A DNA stretch of 64,000 bases from Microcoleus sp. bin38.metabat.b11b12b14.051 (GCF_013299165.1 NZ_JAAFKD010000012.1:62001-126000); one strand, 5' to 3'; shown: positions 34,560 to 44,368, numbered from the stretch's first letter. Made by a program: numbers and translations. The notes: generated by a model not told the origin, from the letters alone.

Positions 34560-35819
34560 ATGCTAACCATGAATTACCGCTATCGAATCTATCCCAGCAT
34601 CACTCAAGAGCAGTCGCTCAAAGAGTGGATGGATGTTTGTCGCGTCGCCTATAACTATGGGCTGCGCGAAATTAAGGATTGGTGCAATAGCCGGAAGTGC
34701 ATGGTTGACAGATGCTCTATCAGTCATGAGTACATCATGGCTGCCGACAGTCCTTTTCCTAGCGAAGTGAATCAACTTAATGCTTTGCCAAGCGCTAAAA
34801 AGGTATTTCCCCGGTTGGGCGAAGTACCAAGCCAAGTTTTGCAGCAGGCTATTAAACAAATGCACCGAGCTTGGGATGGGTTTCAAAAAGTTGGACATGG
34901 ATTTCCCAGATTCAAAAAGTTTGGACAATTCAAGTCTTTGTTGTTTCCCCAATTTAAACAGAATCCAGTGCAGGGAGTGCATATTGCCTTGCCTAAGTTG
35001 GGGCTGATTCCAATTAAGCTGCATCGCCCGATACCAGGTGGGTTTGTGGTTAAGCAGGTTCGGATAATTAACAAAGCTAATATTTGGTACGCTAACGTCA
35101 ATATCCAATGCGATGTTAGTGTTCCCAATCCTATGCCTCATGGTCATCCAATTGGGGTAGACGTTGGAATTTCCAAGTTTTTGGCAACTAGCGACGGTGT
35201 TATTGTAAAATCGCCGAAGTTCTTGAGAGTGATGCAAAGCAAGCTGAAATTGCTGCAACGCAGACTTGATAGAAAAAAGAAGCGTTCTAAAAATTACGAG
35301 AAACAACGGATTAAAGTCGCTAGAATCCACCACACGATTGATAATACCCGTAAGGATTTTCACTTCAAGCAAGCTCACGCCCTTTGCGACGCTGGTGATA
35401 TGGTCTTCATGGAAGACTTGGATTACCGAATTCTGGCTAAAGGGATGCTTGGCAAACAGATGCTTGACGCTGGTTTTGGGCAATTCCGAGCTATCACCAA
35501 GTACCTGTGTTGGAAGCGTGGTAAGTTCTTTGGGGAAGTTAACGCCAGGGGGACTTCTCAAGAGTGTCCTGAGTGTGGCGCAACAGTTAAAAAAGACTTG
35601 AGTGTGAGAGTACATCATTGTCAAGAATGTGGATTCATTGCCGATAGAGATGTGGCTAGTGGTCAAGTAATCAGAAATAGAGGAATAGAATCAATTAGTA
35701 CGGCGGGACACGTCGGAATCCAAAACGCCTATGCAGACGGTTTGCCGGGGACTGAAATCTCTCAGTCTAGGTCAAAGTCGAAAACCCGTAAGGGAACAAC
35801 TAGGAAATCTTTGAAGTGA
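34560..35819 (+). CDS. tnpB: TnpB RNA-guided endonuclease (IS605-family OrfB)
   Basis: The 419-residue protein carries the full RuvC triad: Asp201 in GVDVGISKF, Glu285 in VFMEDLDYRIL and Asp364 in ADRDVASGQVI. A zinc finger of the CPEC...CQEC type lies at about 336-358. The N-terminal OrfB helix-turn-helix part starts MNYRYRIYPS, typical of the family, so either the first Met or the Met at 34569 may be the start. TnpB nicks or cuts DNA with a guide RNA made from the right end and favours retention of the transposon. The gene appears intact. It sits just upstream of the NRPS genes on the same strand. Confidence 0.93.
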   Translation: MLTMNYRYRIYPSITQEQSLKEWMDVCRVAYNYGLREIKDWCNSRKCMVDRCSISHEYIMAADSPFPSEVNQLNALPSAKKVFPRLGEVPSQVLQQAIKQMHRAWDGFQKVGHGFPRFKKFGQFKSLLFPQFKQNPVQGVHIALPKLGLIPIKLHRPIPGGFVVKQVRIINKANIWYANVNIQCDVSVPNPMPHGHPIGVDVGISKFLATSDGVIVKSPKFLRVMQSKLKLLQRRLDRKKKRSKNYEKQRIKVARIHHTIDNTRKDFHFKQAHALCDAGDMVFMEDLDYRILAKGMLGKQMLDAGFGQFRAITKYLCWKRGKFFGEVNARGTSQECPECGATVKKDLSVRVHHCQECGFIADRDVASGQVIRNRGIESISTAGHVGIQNAYADGLPGTEISQSRSKSKTRKGTTRKSLK

Positions 35820-35823
35820 TTCA

Positions 35824-35860
35824 AAGAAGCTCCGTACCCTGACAGTCGGAGTCATGTCAC
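35824..35860 (+). ncRNA. Candidate TnpB guide-RNA 3' region (right end)
   Basis: The right end directly after the tnpB stop forms a CTCCG/CGGAG hairpin before CATGTCACG. In TnpB systems the omega RNA overlaps the 3' end of tnpB and runs through this point into flanking DNA. Extent is not defined here. Confidence 0.4.
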
Positions 35861-35976
35861 GATGTTAAAAGTTGTGCTCTTTTGCTCGCCAAAGTTTTAA
35901 GAGGCGATCGCACCCTCAAGAAGCCACCCCGCGCGATCGAGAAACTAACACATCCCATCCCCCGAGAGCAACAGAT

Positions 35977-38900
35977 ATGGTTTCCGAAAATTATGACAAT
36001 TCCTTTACAGGCTATCGCCCAAACCTGAATATTTCTGAGCGAGCCGAAGTGTTTGTCTTTCCGGCATCATTTGCACAACAGCGCCTGTGGTTTCTCGACC
36101 AATTCGCACCGGAAAATCCTTTCTACAATGTAGTAACAGCACTGCGCTTAACTGGTTCCCTCAACATAACTGCCTTAGAGCAAACCTTCAACGAAATAGT
36201 CCAGCGCCACGAAACTTTGCGAACCACTTTTGCAGCGGTATCGGGCGAACCAATGCAGATAATTTCTCCCGATTCTCCGATTAATTTACAAATATTAGAA
36301 CTGCAAGATTTGCCGCCAGAACAACGGCACACAGAAGCCCAAAAAATCACCTGCGCCGAATCTCTTCGCCCTTTCAATTTATCCACCGGGCCGCTGATGC
36401 GAGTCACTATTTTGCGGCTGACAGAGCGCGATCATGTTCTGTTGCTAAATATGCACCACATCGCCTCCGATGATTGGTCGATCGGCGTGCTAATTCGCGA
36501 AATACAAGCTATTTATACAGCTTTGATAAACCGACAACCATCTCCCCTGCCAGAATTATCACTGCAATATGCCGACTTTGCCGAATGGCAGCGCCAATGG
36601 CTGCAACGAGAAGTATTAGAAACTCAGCTAGCTTATTGGCGGCAGCAATTGCGCGGGATTTCGGTGTTGAATTTGCCGATCGCTCGCCCTGCACCAGCTC
36701 GCCAAAGTTATCGCGGACAAACTCAATATTTAGAACTACCTAAAAAGCTCCAAGATGGACTTGTAGCTATGTCGCAGCGAGCGGGAGCTACTTTATTTAT
36801 GACATTGCTCGCCGCATTTCAAACTTTGCTTTACCGCTATACAGGACAAGCTGATATTGTTGTCGGTTCGCCGATCGCCAATCGCAACCGCAGCGAAATA
36901 GAAGCATTAATCGGCTTTTTTGTCAATACTTTAGTGCTGCGAACAGACTGCTCGGGAAACCCGACATTTCGAGATTTTTTGGGGCGGGTGCGGGAAGTCA
37001 CCCTGGGAGCTTACGCTCATCAAGATTTGCCTTTTGAGAAACTCGTCGAGGAATTGCACCCAGAGCGATCGCTCAACCGACACCCGCTGTTTCAGGTAGT
37101 ATTCGGTTTGCAAAATGCGCCTGTGGACGAGCTAGAATTGCCAGAATTAAAGTTGAGTTCTTTTTATTTGGAAACTCAAACCACGCGCTTTGATTTGGAG
37201 CTGCATTTGTGGGAAGCTGCGGATAAGTTTCGCAGCAGGTACGGCGCACAGTGGCAAGATTCGGAAGGGCTTAGAGGCGTGCTTATTTACAATCCCGATT
37301 TATTTGATGAAATTACGATCGCCCGAATGCTGAGTCATTTTAAAACCCTGCTGGAAAGCATTGTGGCGAATCCGGAACAAGGAATTGCCAACTTACCTTT
37401 ATTGAGCGAGGATGAAGTGAATCAATTATTAGGAGAATGGAACGATACTCGCACAGATTATCCTCAAAATAAGTGCATTCATCAGTTATTTGAGGAGCGG
37501 GTTGAGCAGCATTCGGAGGATGTCGCGGTAACTTGCGACAGCCAGCATTTAACTTACAAAGAACTTAACATTAAAGCCAACCAATTGGCGCGCTATTTAC
37601 AAAAACAGGGCGTGGGGGCGGAGGTTTTGGTGGGGCTGTGCGCCGAAAGATCGATCGACCTAATTGTCGGGATGCTGGGTATACTGAAGGCTGGAGGCGC
37701 TTATTTACCGTTAGATCCGAGCTATCCGCGCGATCGGCTAAACTTGATGCTGGAAGATGCGGGAATCGAAGTCTTGGTAATTCAAGATAAATTGAGCGCA
37801 AATTTCCGAGACTTCTCGCATTTGGTTATTAAGTGCGATCGCGACTGGGAACAAATCGCCACAGAAAGTACAGAAAATCTCACCAACACAGTCACAGCCG
37901 ATAACCTAGCTTACGTTATTTACACATCCGGCTCCACCGGAAAACCCAAGGGAGTTGCTGTCACCCACAAAGCAGTAAATCGGCTGGTACTCAACACCAA
38001 CTACATAAACATAGAACCTACGGACAAAATTGCCCAAGCATCAAACGCTTCATTCGATGCAGCCACCTTCGAGATTTGGGGAGCCTTGCTCAACGGCGCT
38101 CAACTCGCTATAATTAGCACTAATATTACGCTTTCGCCTCACGATTTAGCATTGGAATTGCGGCAACAACAAATTACCATTTTATTTTTAACTACAGCTT
38201 TGTTTCAACAAATTGCCAGAGTTTTACCCCAAGCTTTTAATTCTTTGCGCTGCTTGCTGTTTGGCGGCGAAGTTGCGGATGTGAGATGCGTGAAAAAAGT
38301 TTTAAAACAGTTGCAAACTACTCAACTAATTCACGTTTACGGCCCTACCGAGAATACCACATTTTCGGCTTATTATCCGGTGCGAGACGTACCGGAAACC
38401 GCTACATCACTCGCGATAGGGCGGGCGATCGCCAATACGCAAATTTATCTGCTGGATGGGGAATTGCAGCCAGTGGCGATCGGCATTCCCGGCGAATTGT
38501 ACCTCGGTGGCGACGGGCTGGCGCGAGGCTACCTCAACCGCCCAGATTTAACTGCTGCTGCATTCATTCGCGATCGTTTTAGCAACAAACCAGATTCATA
38601 CCTTTACAAAACAGGCGATTTATGCCGCTATTGGGTTGACGGCAATATCGAGTTTTTAGGCCGTGCTGACAACCAAGTAAAAATTCGCGGCTACCGCATC
38701 GAATTAGGCGAAATAGAAGCTGCTTTGTGCCAACACCCACAAGTAAGCCAAGCCGCAGTAATTGTCAGAGAAGACATCCCCGGCGAAAAAGATTTAGCAG
38801 CTTACATTATTCTTGACGACATTAATCAAAACTCAGAAATTCCCAATCTCAAACCAACTGACTTGCGCCAATTATTGAAACAAAAGTTACCAGGATATAT

Positions 38901-39312
38901 GGTACCTGCAACTTATACAGTGTTGGAGTCTATGCCGCTAACCCCCAACGGTAAAGTTGACCGCCGGCTATTACCTCAGATAGATACAGCCAGCGAGGAT
39001 CTAACAGTAAATTATGTAGAACCTCGGAATGATATCGAAGAGGCGCTGGCGAAAATTTGGGCTAAAGTTTTGAGAAAACAGCAAGTTAGTATCTACGATA
39101 ATTTCTTTGAATTAGGCGGGCATTCCCTGCTAGCAACGCAGTTAATTTCTCGCATCCGAGATGCTTTGCAAGTCGAATTACCTGTCAGCAATTTGTTTGA
39201 ATCCCCGACAGTGGCGAGTCTAGCAAAATACATTGAAACAGTGCGCTGGGCTGCTAAAAATCAAACGACTACCAACCATAGCGTAGATACTAGAGAAGAG
39301 GTGGAATTTTGA
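35977..39312 (+). CDS. NRPS module 1: C-A-T, predicted Ile/Val-activating
   Basis: The 1111-residue single-module NRPS has a condensation domain at about 24-450 (HHIASDDWS near 159), an adenylation domain at about 470-965 (YTSGSTGKPKG at 648, YGPTENTT, YKTGDLCRY, NGKVDRR) and a carrier domain with FFELGGHSLL (Ser1050 takes the phosphopantetheine). The ten specificity residues read by homology to GrsA are DAFFLGVTFK, an Ile/Val-type code. Opening with a C domain means this module either accepts a fatty acyl starter or an upstream peptide encoded elsewhere. The C-terminal tail ends with acidic DTREEVEF, a possible docking motif. I chose ATG 35977 because earlier in-frame sequence is not C-domain-like. 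Confidence 0.9.
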   Translation: MVSENYDNSFTGYRPNLNISERAEVFVFPASFAQQRLWFLDQFAPENPFYNVVTALRLTGSLNITALEQTFNEIVQRHETLRTTFAAVSGEPMQIISPDSPINLQILELQDLPPEQRHTEAQKITCAESLRPFNLSTGPLMRVTILRLTERDHVLLLNMHHIASDDWSIGVLIREIQAIYTALINRQPSPLPELSLQYADFAEWQRQWLQREVLETQLAYWRQQLRGISVLNLPIARPAPARQSYRGQTQYLELPKKLQDGLVAMSQRAGATLFMTLLAAFQTLLYRYTGQADIVVGSPIANRNRSEIEALIGFFVNTLVLRTDCSGNPTFRDFLGRVREVTLGAYAHQDLPFEKLVEELHPERSLNRHPLFQVVFGLQNAPVDELELPELKLSSFYLETQTTRFDLELHLWEAADKFRSRYGAQWQDSEGLRGVLIYNPDLFDEITIARMLSHFKTLLESIVANPEQGIANLPLLSEDEVNQLLGEWNDTRTDYPQNKCIHQLFEERVEQHSEDVAVTCDSQHLTYKELNIKANQLARYLQKQGVGAEVLVGLCAERSIDLIVGMLGILKAGGAYLPLDPSYPRDRLNLMLEDAGIEVLVIQDKLSANFRDFSHLVIKCDRDWEQIATESTENLTNTVTADNLAYVIYTSGSTGKPKGVAVTHKAVNRLVLNTNYINIEPTDKIAQASNASFDAATFEIWGALLNGAQLAIISTNITLSPHDLALELRQQQITILFLTTALFQQIARVLPQAFNSLRCLLFGGEVADVRCVKKVLKQLQTTQLIHVYGPTENTTFSAYYPVRDVPETATSLAIGRAIANTQIYLLDGELQPVAIGIPGELYLGGDGLARGYLNRPDLTAAAFIRDRFSNKPDSYLYKTGDLCRYWVDGNIEFLGRADNQVKIRGYRIELGEIEAALCQHPQVSQAAVIVREDIPGEKDLAAYIILDDINQNSEIPNLKPTDLRQLLKQKLPGYMVPATYTVLESMPLTPNGKVDRRLLPQIDTASEDLTVNYVEPRNDIEEALAKIWAKVLRKQQVSIYDNFFELGGHSLLATQLISRIRDALQVELPVSNLFESPTVASLAKYIETVRWAAKNQTTTNHSVDTREEVEF

Positions 39313-42300
39313 ATATAGTTGAATTTATCTCTTACCTTCGCAGTCTAGATATTAATATTTTTGTGGAAGGTGAGCGCCTGCGCTGCAACGCTCCTGAAGG
39401 CATTATCACGCCGGAATTGCGCGCCGAAATTTCTCAGACAAAAGCCGAAATTATTTCATTTTTACAAGCAGCTAATCGTACTTCTAATTTTACTTTGGCA
39501 CCGATAGTTCCTATTGCGCGCGACGGAAATCTACCGCTATCCTTTGCACAGCAGCGGTTGTGGTTTCTCGACGAATTAGTGCCGAACAATCCTTTTTATA
39601 ATGTTCCCGCCGCCTTGCGCGTGACGGGATCGCTCAATTTTCCGGCGCTACAACAAACCTTCAATGAAATATTGCGCCGTCACGAAGCTTTGCGGACGAC
39701 TTTAGCGGTGGTGGCGGGCGAACCCGTGCAGAGAATAGCTGATGCTTTTCACCTGCCGATTTATGTATTTGACTTGCGAAATTTGCCCGAGGAATCTCGC
39801 CAAAGTGAAGCAAATCGGCTCACGGCTAAGGAAGCTCAACGCCCTTTTAATTTGTCTACAGATTTGTTGCTGCGCGTGACATTATTGCATTTAGATGATG
39901 GCGAATATTTGCTGATGCTGAATATGCACCACATTGTCTCCGACGGTTGGTCGATCGGAGTGCTAATTCAGGAATTAGGCGCAATTTATACGGCCTTTGC
40001 GATCGGCAAACCTTCGCCTTTACCGGAGTTGTCGGTGCAGTACGCTGATTTTGCAAAATGGCAGCGCGAATGGCTCCAAGGCGAAGTTTTAGAAACGCAG
40101 CTTGCTTACTGGCGGCGGCAGTTAAACGGCATTTCGATGTTAAATTTGCCTGCGGATCTGCCCCGCCCCGCAGTTCAAAGTTATCGAGGAAAAAGGCTGC
40201 TTTTGCAACTGCCAAAACCGCTCAGCGAGGCTTTGGAAATGTTGAGCCAGCGCCAAGGAGTGACGCTGTTTATGACAATGCTGGCAGCTTTTCAAACGTT
40301 GCTTTACCATTACGCGCAGCAGGAGGATATTGTTGTCGGTTCGCCGATCGCCAATCGCAACCGCAGCGAAATCGAAGCATTAATCGGTTTCTTTGTCAAC
40401 AGTTTAGTGCTGCGTACAGATTTGTCGGGAAATCCCACTTTTGTGGAACTTTTAAACCGAGTCAAAGAAGTCGCATTAGGAGCTTACGCTCACCAAGATT
40501 TGCCGTTTGAGAAGTTAGTCGAAGAATTGCACCCCGATCGCGCGCTGAACCAAAATCCCTTATTTCAGGTAGCCTTTGCGCTGCAAAACGCGCCCGCACA
40601 GCCGCTAGAATTGCCAGAATTAACCTTCAGCCCGCAGCAGTTAGACGTGCAAACAGCCAGGTTTGACTTAGAATTGCATTTGTGGGAGCGATCGCCCAAC
40701 AGCTCGGAAAGCAACGAATCGCCGAGCAATAAGCTCTGGGTTGACACTTCCGAAGGCATTAGCGGGATGATGATTTACAGCGCCGATTTATTCGATGAAG
40801 CGACAATTTCTAGAATGATTGGGCATTTTCAAACCTTGTTAGAAAGTATTGTGGTAAATCCCGAAGAGCGCATCGCCTACTTGCAATATATGAGCGAGCA
40901 AGAGCGCGATCGTTTGTTATTTGAGTGCAACAAAACTGCCGTTAATTATCCGCAATATTTTTGCGTACACCAGCTTTTTGAGCTTCACGCCAAGCAAACG
41001 CCGGATGCAGTGGCGCTAATATTTGGAAACGAGCAAATTACCTATGGAGAGCTAAATATCCGCAGCAACCAACTAGCACGTTACTTGCAAAAAATTGGGG
41101 TGGGGGCGGAAGTTTTAGTCGGGCTGGGCTGCGATCGCTCGATCGAGCTAATTGTCGGGATGTTGGGTATCCTGAAAGCGGGGGGAGCTTATCTCATTTT
41201 AGATCCGAGCTATCCCGCGGCGCGATCGCACTTGACGATAAAAGACGCTCAAGTGTCAGTATTGCTTACCCGCCAGGGGTTGAAACCCCTGTCTAACAGC
41301 GAAAGTCGTCTAAAGACGACTGAAACAGGAGAAGTTTCTAGTCGGCTTCAGCCGACTTCAGCTATGAGCCAGGGAATTTATTCCCTGGCGGATGATGGCG
41401 AAGTGCAAGATTTAGAAACACAGTCAGATGATAAAATTCACCATCCAAGGGTTGTTTTTCTAGACACAGACTGGGCGACGATTTCTTGCGAAATCGCCGA
41501 CAATCCGACTAGCGCAGCCACAGCCGAAAATCTGGCTTACGCGATTTACACCTCCGGCTCCACGGGAAAGCCGAAAGCGGTGGAAATTGAGCACGGGAGC
41601 CTGTTGAATCTGGTTTTTTGGCATCAAAGAGAGTTTGAGGTGTCAGCGGGCGATCGGGCTACGCAAATTGCTGCGATCGCCTTTGATGCTTGCGGCTGGG
41701 AAATTTGGCCGTATCTCGCCACCGGATGTAGCATCTACTTTCCCGAAGATGAGATCCGGCGAGATCCTGAAAAACTGCAAAACTGGTTAATCTCAAAATC
41801 AATTACAATTAGCTTTGTACCGACACCGTTAGCCGATCGTATTTTGCGATTAGATTGGCCTCCAACAACAGCATTGCGAATCCTCCTGACAGGCGGCGAA
41901 AAACTGCAACAACATCCCATCAAATCTTATCCATTTAAGCTCGTAAATAATTACGGCCCCACCGAAAATACTGTTGTCGCAACTTCCGGTTATATTCCCG
42001 CCACAGAGCGAGACATCGCCCCGACAATTGGCCGCCCGATCGCGAACACTCAAGCATACATATTAGACAAATATTTGCAACCAGTACCCGCAGGCGTTGT
42101 CGGCGAATTGTACATCGGTGGAAACGGACTCGCTCGCGGCTACCTCAACCGCCCGGAGTTAACCGCAGCCAGCTTTATTTCCAATCCTTTTCAGCGAAAT
42201 TCACGAGAGCGAATTTACAAAACCGGCGACTTAGTGCGGTACATATCCGACTACAACCTAGAATTTTTAGGACGGATTGACGAACAAGTAAAAATTCGCG

Positions 42301-44198
42301 GTTTCCGCATCGAATTAGGCGAAATAGAAACAGTATTGACTCAACATCCGGCGGTACAGCAAACTGTAGTAACAACTGCGGAAGACGGACAAGAAAATAA
42401 ACGTTTATTAGCTTATATCGCTCTGAATCCAGAATATAGCAGCGCCAGCGAAACCGACCAAATTATCGAATTGCAAGCCGAACAAGTTTCGCAGTGGCAA
42501 ATGCTCTACAATGAAACCTACAATCAACCTGCCGCCGAGTCAGATCCAACATTTAATATAGTCGGCTGGAATAGCAGTTATACCAATCAGCCACTCCCAG
42601 CGGAACAGGTGCGCGAATGGGCGAACAATCAAGCCGCCCAAATTTTAGCTTTGGAGCCGCAGCGAGTCTTAGAAATTGGCTGCGGCACAGGCTTAATGCT
42701 GTTTCAAATTGCACCTCGCTGCACTGAATATTGCGCCACTGATTTTTCCCCAATTTCGATTAACTACATTCAACAGCACCTAGCAAATCAAGAGTTAGCT
42801 AATGTCACGCTACATCAGAAAATGGCTGCTGACTTTACCGGAATAGAAACAGCAGCTTTTGACGCAGTAATTCTCAACTCTGTAGTGCAGTATTTCCCGA
42901 ATATCGACTATCTCATGCAAGTGCTAGAAGGTGCCGTGCAAGCAACTGCTCCCGGCGGCTTTATCTTCATCGGAGATGTGCGGAGTTTGCCGCTGCTGGC
43001 TGCTTTCCACGCTTCAGTACAACTGTATCAAGCCGAACCGAGTCTGGCTGGTGAACAGTTGCAGCAGCGAGTACAAATGCAAATGTTTCAAGAAACAGAG
43101 TTAGTCATTCACCCAGATTTTTTTAGTGCATTACAGCACCGCTTTCCGCAGATTGGCGGCGTAGAAATTCAATTAATTCGTGGCAGTTACCACAATGAGT
43201 TAACTAATTTTCGGTACAATGCTATTCTGCATCTGGCACCGGAAAACAATCTACCAAACCCCCCTAATAAACAAGAGATTGAGACATCGCAACGGCTAGA
43301 TTGGTCGGCGCCAAATCAGCATCTGACTGTTAGCAATGTGCAACAAATATTATTAGAGAATCAACTGGATAGCTTGACAATTGCCAACGTACCTAATGCA
43401 CGGGTAACTGCTGCGGTAAAAACTGCCGAATTGCTTTCAAATCCTGAGACAATTAAAACAGCAGCTCAGTTACAGAAAGCTTTGGAAAAACTTGGAGATT
43501 TAGGAATAGATCCCGAAGCTTGGCATGACTTGGAAGTTCCATATAATGTTAGTATTGCTTGGTCTAATTCCGACAGTGACGGGCGCTACGATGTAGTGTT
43601 GGCGCGAGGCGAAACTCGAAATTTTGTGCGATCGATCGCAGGCGACAAGTTGCTTCCGTGGCGCTCTTATGCTAACAACCCCTTACAAGCGAAAGCAGCG
43701 CGCAAATTAGTGCCGCAGTTGCAGGCTTATCTAGCAGAAAAACTGCCGGAATACATGATTCCGTCGGCTTTTGTGGTACTGGAGTCGCTACCGGTGACGG
43801 CTAACGGAAAGGTCGATCGCCTCGCTTTACCCGCACCAGAGCCGATTAAGTTAGAATGGGCTGACGGTTATCTTGCGCCTCAGACTGCGATCGAGCAAAT
43901 GTTAGTCAAAATTTGGGTTGAGGTTTTGGGAATCAAGCGAGTGAGTATCCGCGACAATTTCTTTGAATTGGGAGGCCATTCGCTGCTGGCGACGCAGCTT
44001 GTTTCGAGAGTGCGAGATGCTTTCGGGATAGAGTTACCTTTACGCAGCGTTTTTGAAGCACCGACAATCGCAGAATTATCTGAAGTTGTGGAAAGTTTAA
44101 AGGATAAGAATGCTAAAAGCGAAGTTCCGGCTTTAGTGCCGATTTCCCGGGATAGTCGGCGGCGAAAGCTATCATCTTTGAATCAAAAAAGTAAATAA
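39309..44198 (+). CDS. NRPS module 2: docking-C-A-(N-methyltransferase)-T, predicted N-methyl-Leu
   Basis: The 1629-residue protein starts with a TubC-type docking domain (MNIVEFISYLRSLDINIFVE, residues 1-55), then C (HHIVSDGWS), A with YTSGSTGKPKA at 747, a methyltransferase inserted between the A8 and A10 motifs (LEIGCGTGLML near 1120), A10 (NGKVDRLAL) and a carrier domain (FFELGGHSLL, Ser1558). Specificity residues read DAWFLGNVVK, the classical Leu code. The TTG start overlaps the previous stop in TTGA and is preceded by GAGGTGG, so translation is coupled. A 40-residue repeat-encoded insertion at 655-694 lies between A2 and A3 motifs; whether the A domain still folds is not known. Confidence 0.9.
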   Translation: MNIVEFISYLRSLDINIFVEGERLRCNAPEGIITPELRAEISQTKAEIISFLQAANRTSNFTLAPIVPIARDGNLPLSFAQQRLWFLDELVPNNPFYNVPAALRVTGSLNFPALQQTFNEILRRHEALRTTLAVVAGEPVQRIADAFHLPIYVFDLRNLPEESRQSEANRLTAKEAQRPFNLSTDLLLRVTLLHLDDGEYLLMLNMHHIVSDGWSIGVLIQELGAIYTAFAIGKPSPLPELSVQYADFAKWQREWLQGEVLETQLAYWRRQLNGISMLNLPADLPRPAVQSYRGKRLLLQLPKPLSEALEMLSQRQGVTLFMTMLAAFQTLLYHYAQQEDIVVGSPIANRNRSEIEALIGFFVNSLVLRTDLSGNPTFVELLNRVKEVALGAYAHQDLPFEKLVEELHPDRALNQNPLFQVAFALQNAPAQPLELPELTFSPQQLDVQTARFDLELHLWERSPNSSESNESPSNKLWVDTSEGISGMMIYSADLFDEATISRMIGHFQTLLESIVVNPEERIAYLQYMSEQERDRLLFECNKTAVNYPQYFCVHQLFELHAKQTPDAVALIFGNEQITYGELNIRSNQLARYLQKIGVGAEVLVGLGCDRSIELIVGMLGILKAGGAYLILDPSYPAARSHLTIKDAQVSVLLTRQGLKPLSNSESRLKTTETGEVSSRLQPTSAMSQGIYSLADDGEVQDLETQSDDKIHHPRVVFLDTDWATISCEIADNPTSAATAENLAYAIYTSGSTGKPKAVEIEHGSLLNLVFWHQREFEVSAGDRATQIAAIAFDACGWEIWPYLATGCSIYFPEDEIRRDPEKLQNWLISKSITISFVPTPLADRILRLDWPPTTALRILLTGGEKLQQHPIKSYPFKLVNNYGPTENTVVATSGYIPATERDIAPTIGRPIANTQAYILDKYLQPVPAGVVGELYIGGNGLARGYLNRPELTAASFISNPFQRNSRERIYKTGDLVRYISDYNLEFLGRIDEQVKIRGFRIELGEIETVLTQHPAVQQTVVTTAEDGQENKRLLAYIALNPEYSSASETDQIIELQAEQVSQWQMLYNETYNQPAAESDPTFNIVGWNSSYTNQPLPAEQVREWANNQAAQILALEPQRVLEIGCGTGLMLFQIAPRCTEYCATDFSPISINYIQQHLANQELANVTLHQKMAADFTGIETAAFDAVILNSVVQYFPNIDYLMQVLEGAVQATAPGGFIFIGDVRSLPLLAAFHASVQLYQAEPSLAGEQLQQRVQMQMFQETELVIHPDFFSALQHRFPQIGGVEIQLIRGSYHNELTNFRYNAILHLAPENNLPNPPNKQEIETSQRLDWSAPNQHLTVSNVQQILLENQLDSLTIANVPNARVTAAVKTAELLSNPETIKTAAQLQKALEKLGDLGIDPEAWHDLEVPYNVSIAWSNSDSDGRYDVVLARGETRNFVRSIAGDKLLPWRSYANNPLQAKAARKLVPQLQAYLAEKLPEYMIPSAFVVLESLPVTANGKVDRLALPAPEPIKLEWADGYLAPQTAIEQMLVKIWVEVLGIKRVSIRDNFFELGGHSLLATQLVSRVRDAFGIELPLRSVFEAPTIAELSEVVESLKDKNAKSEVPALVPISRDSRRRKLSSLNQKSK
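41271..41390. repeat. 120-bp palindromic module inserted in frame in the NRPS A domain
   Basis: Terminal inverted repeats CGCCAGGG (41271-41278) and CCCTGGCG (41383-41390) enclose four nested hairpins: AGGGGTTGAAACCCCT, AGTCGTCTAAAGACGACT, AGTCGGCTTCAGCCGACT and the CCAGGGAA/TTCCCTGG right arm. Length is exactly 40 codons and no stop occurs in the gene frame. The sister modules have no counterpart at this place. Confidence 0.85.
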
Positions 44199-44201
44199 AA
44201 A

Positions 44202-44315
44202 GGTTCGTAGTGAGGACTTTAGTCCGCATTTTTCAGAGGACTAAAGTCCTCACTACGAACCTTTTGATGGCGATTTTATTTTTTATACAGAGGACTAAAG
44301 TCCTTACTACGAACC
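44202..44315. repeat. Array F of the GGACTTTAGTCC family, inside the NRPS gene set
   Basis: Three hairpin arms, two forming an inverted pair (GGTTCGTAGTGAGGACTTTA opposed to CACTACGAACC), sit between NRPS module 2 and module 3 genes and may weaken or end read-through. Confidence 0.92.
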
Positions 44316-44368
44316 TTTTGATTAGCGACTAACAATCGGATATGATATTATCTGAACCTGATTGAAAT

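Larger units (their letters stand above)
34485..35860 (+). mobile_element. IS1341-type (IS200/IS605 group) element with solitary tnpB
   Basis: The left end has a hairpin AAACCCCGTCC...GACGGGTTT at 34485-34512. The right end has GCTCCGTACCCTGACAGTCG followed by GAGTCATGTCACG (stem CTCCG/CGGAG at 35830-35851). Between them is a full tnpB and no Y1 transposase tnpA, so movement needs a TnpA from elsewhere. Exact ends are inferred. Confidence 0.75.

Noticed and set aside
34563-35666. A 367-codon minus-strand frame opposite tnpB
   Set aside because: It is the antisense shadow of an intact tnpB with full catalytic motifs.
35872-35976. Upstream start for NRPS module 1
   Set aside because: The added residues are Arg/Ser-rich and unlike C-domain N-termini; ATG 35977 has a purine-rich site.
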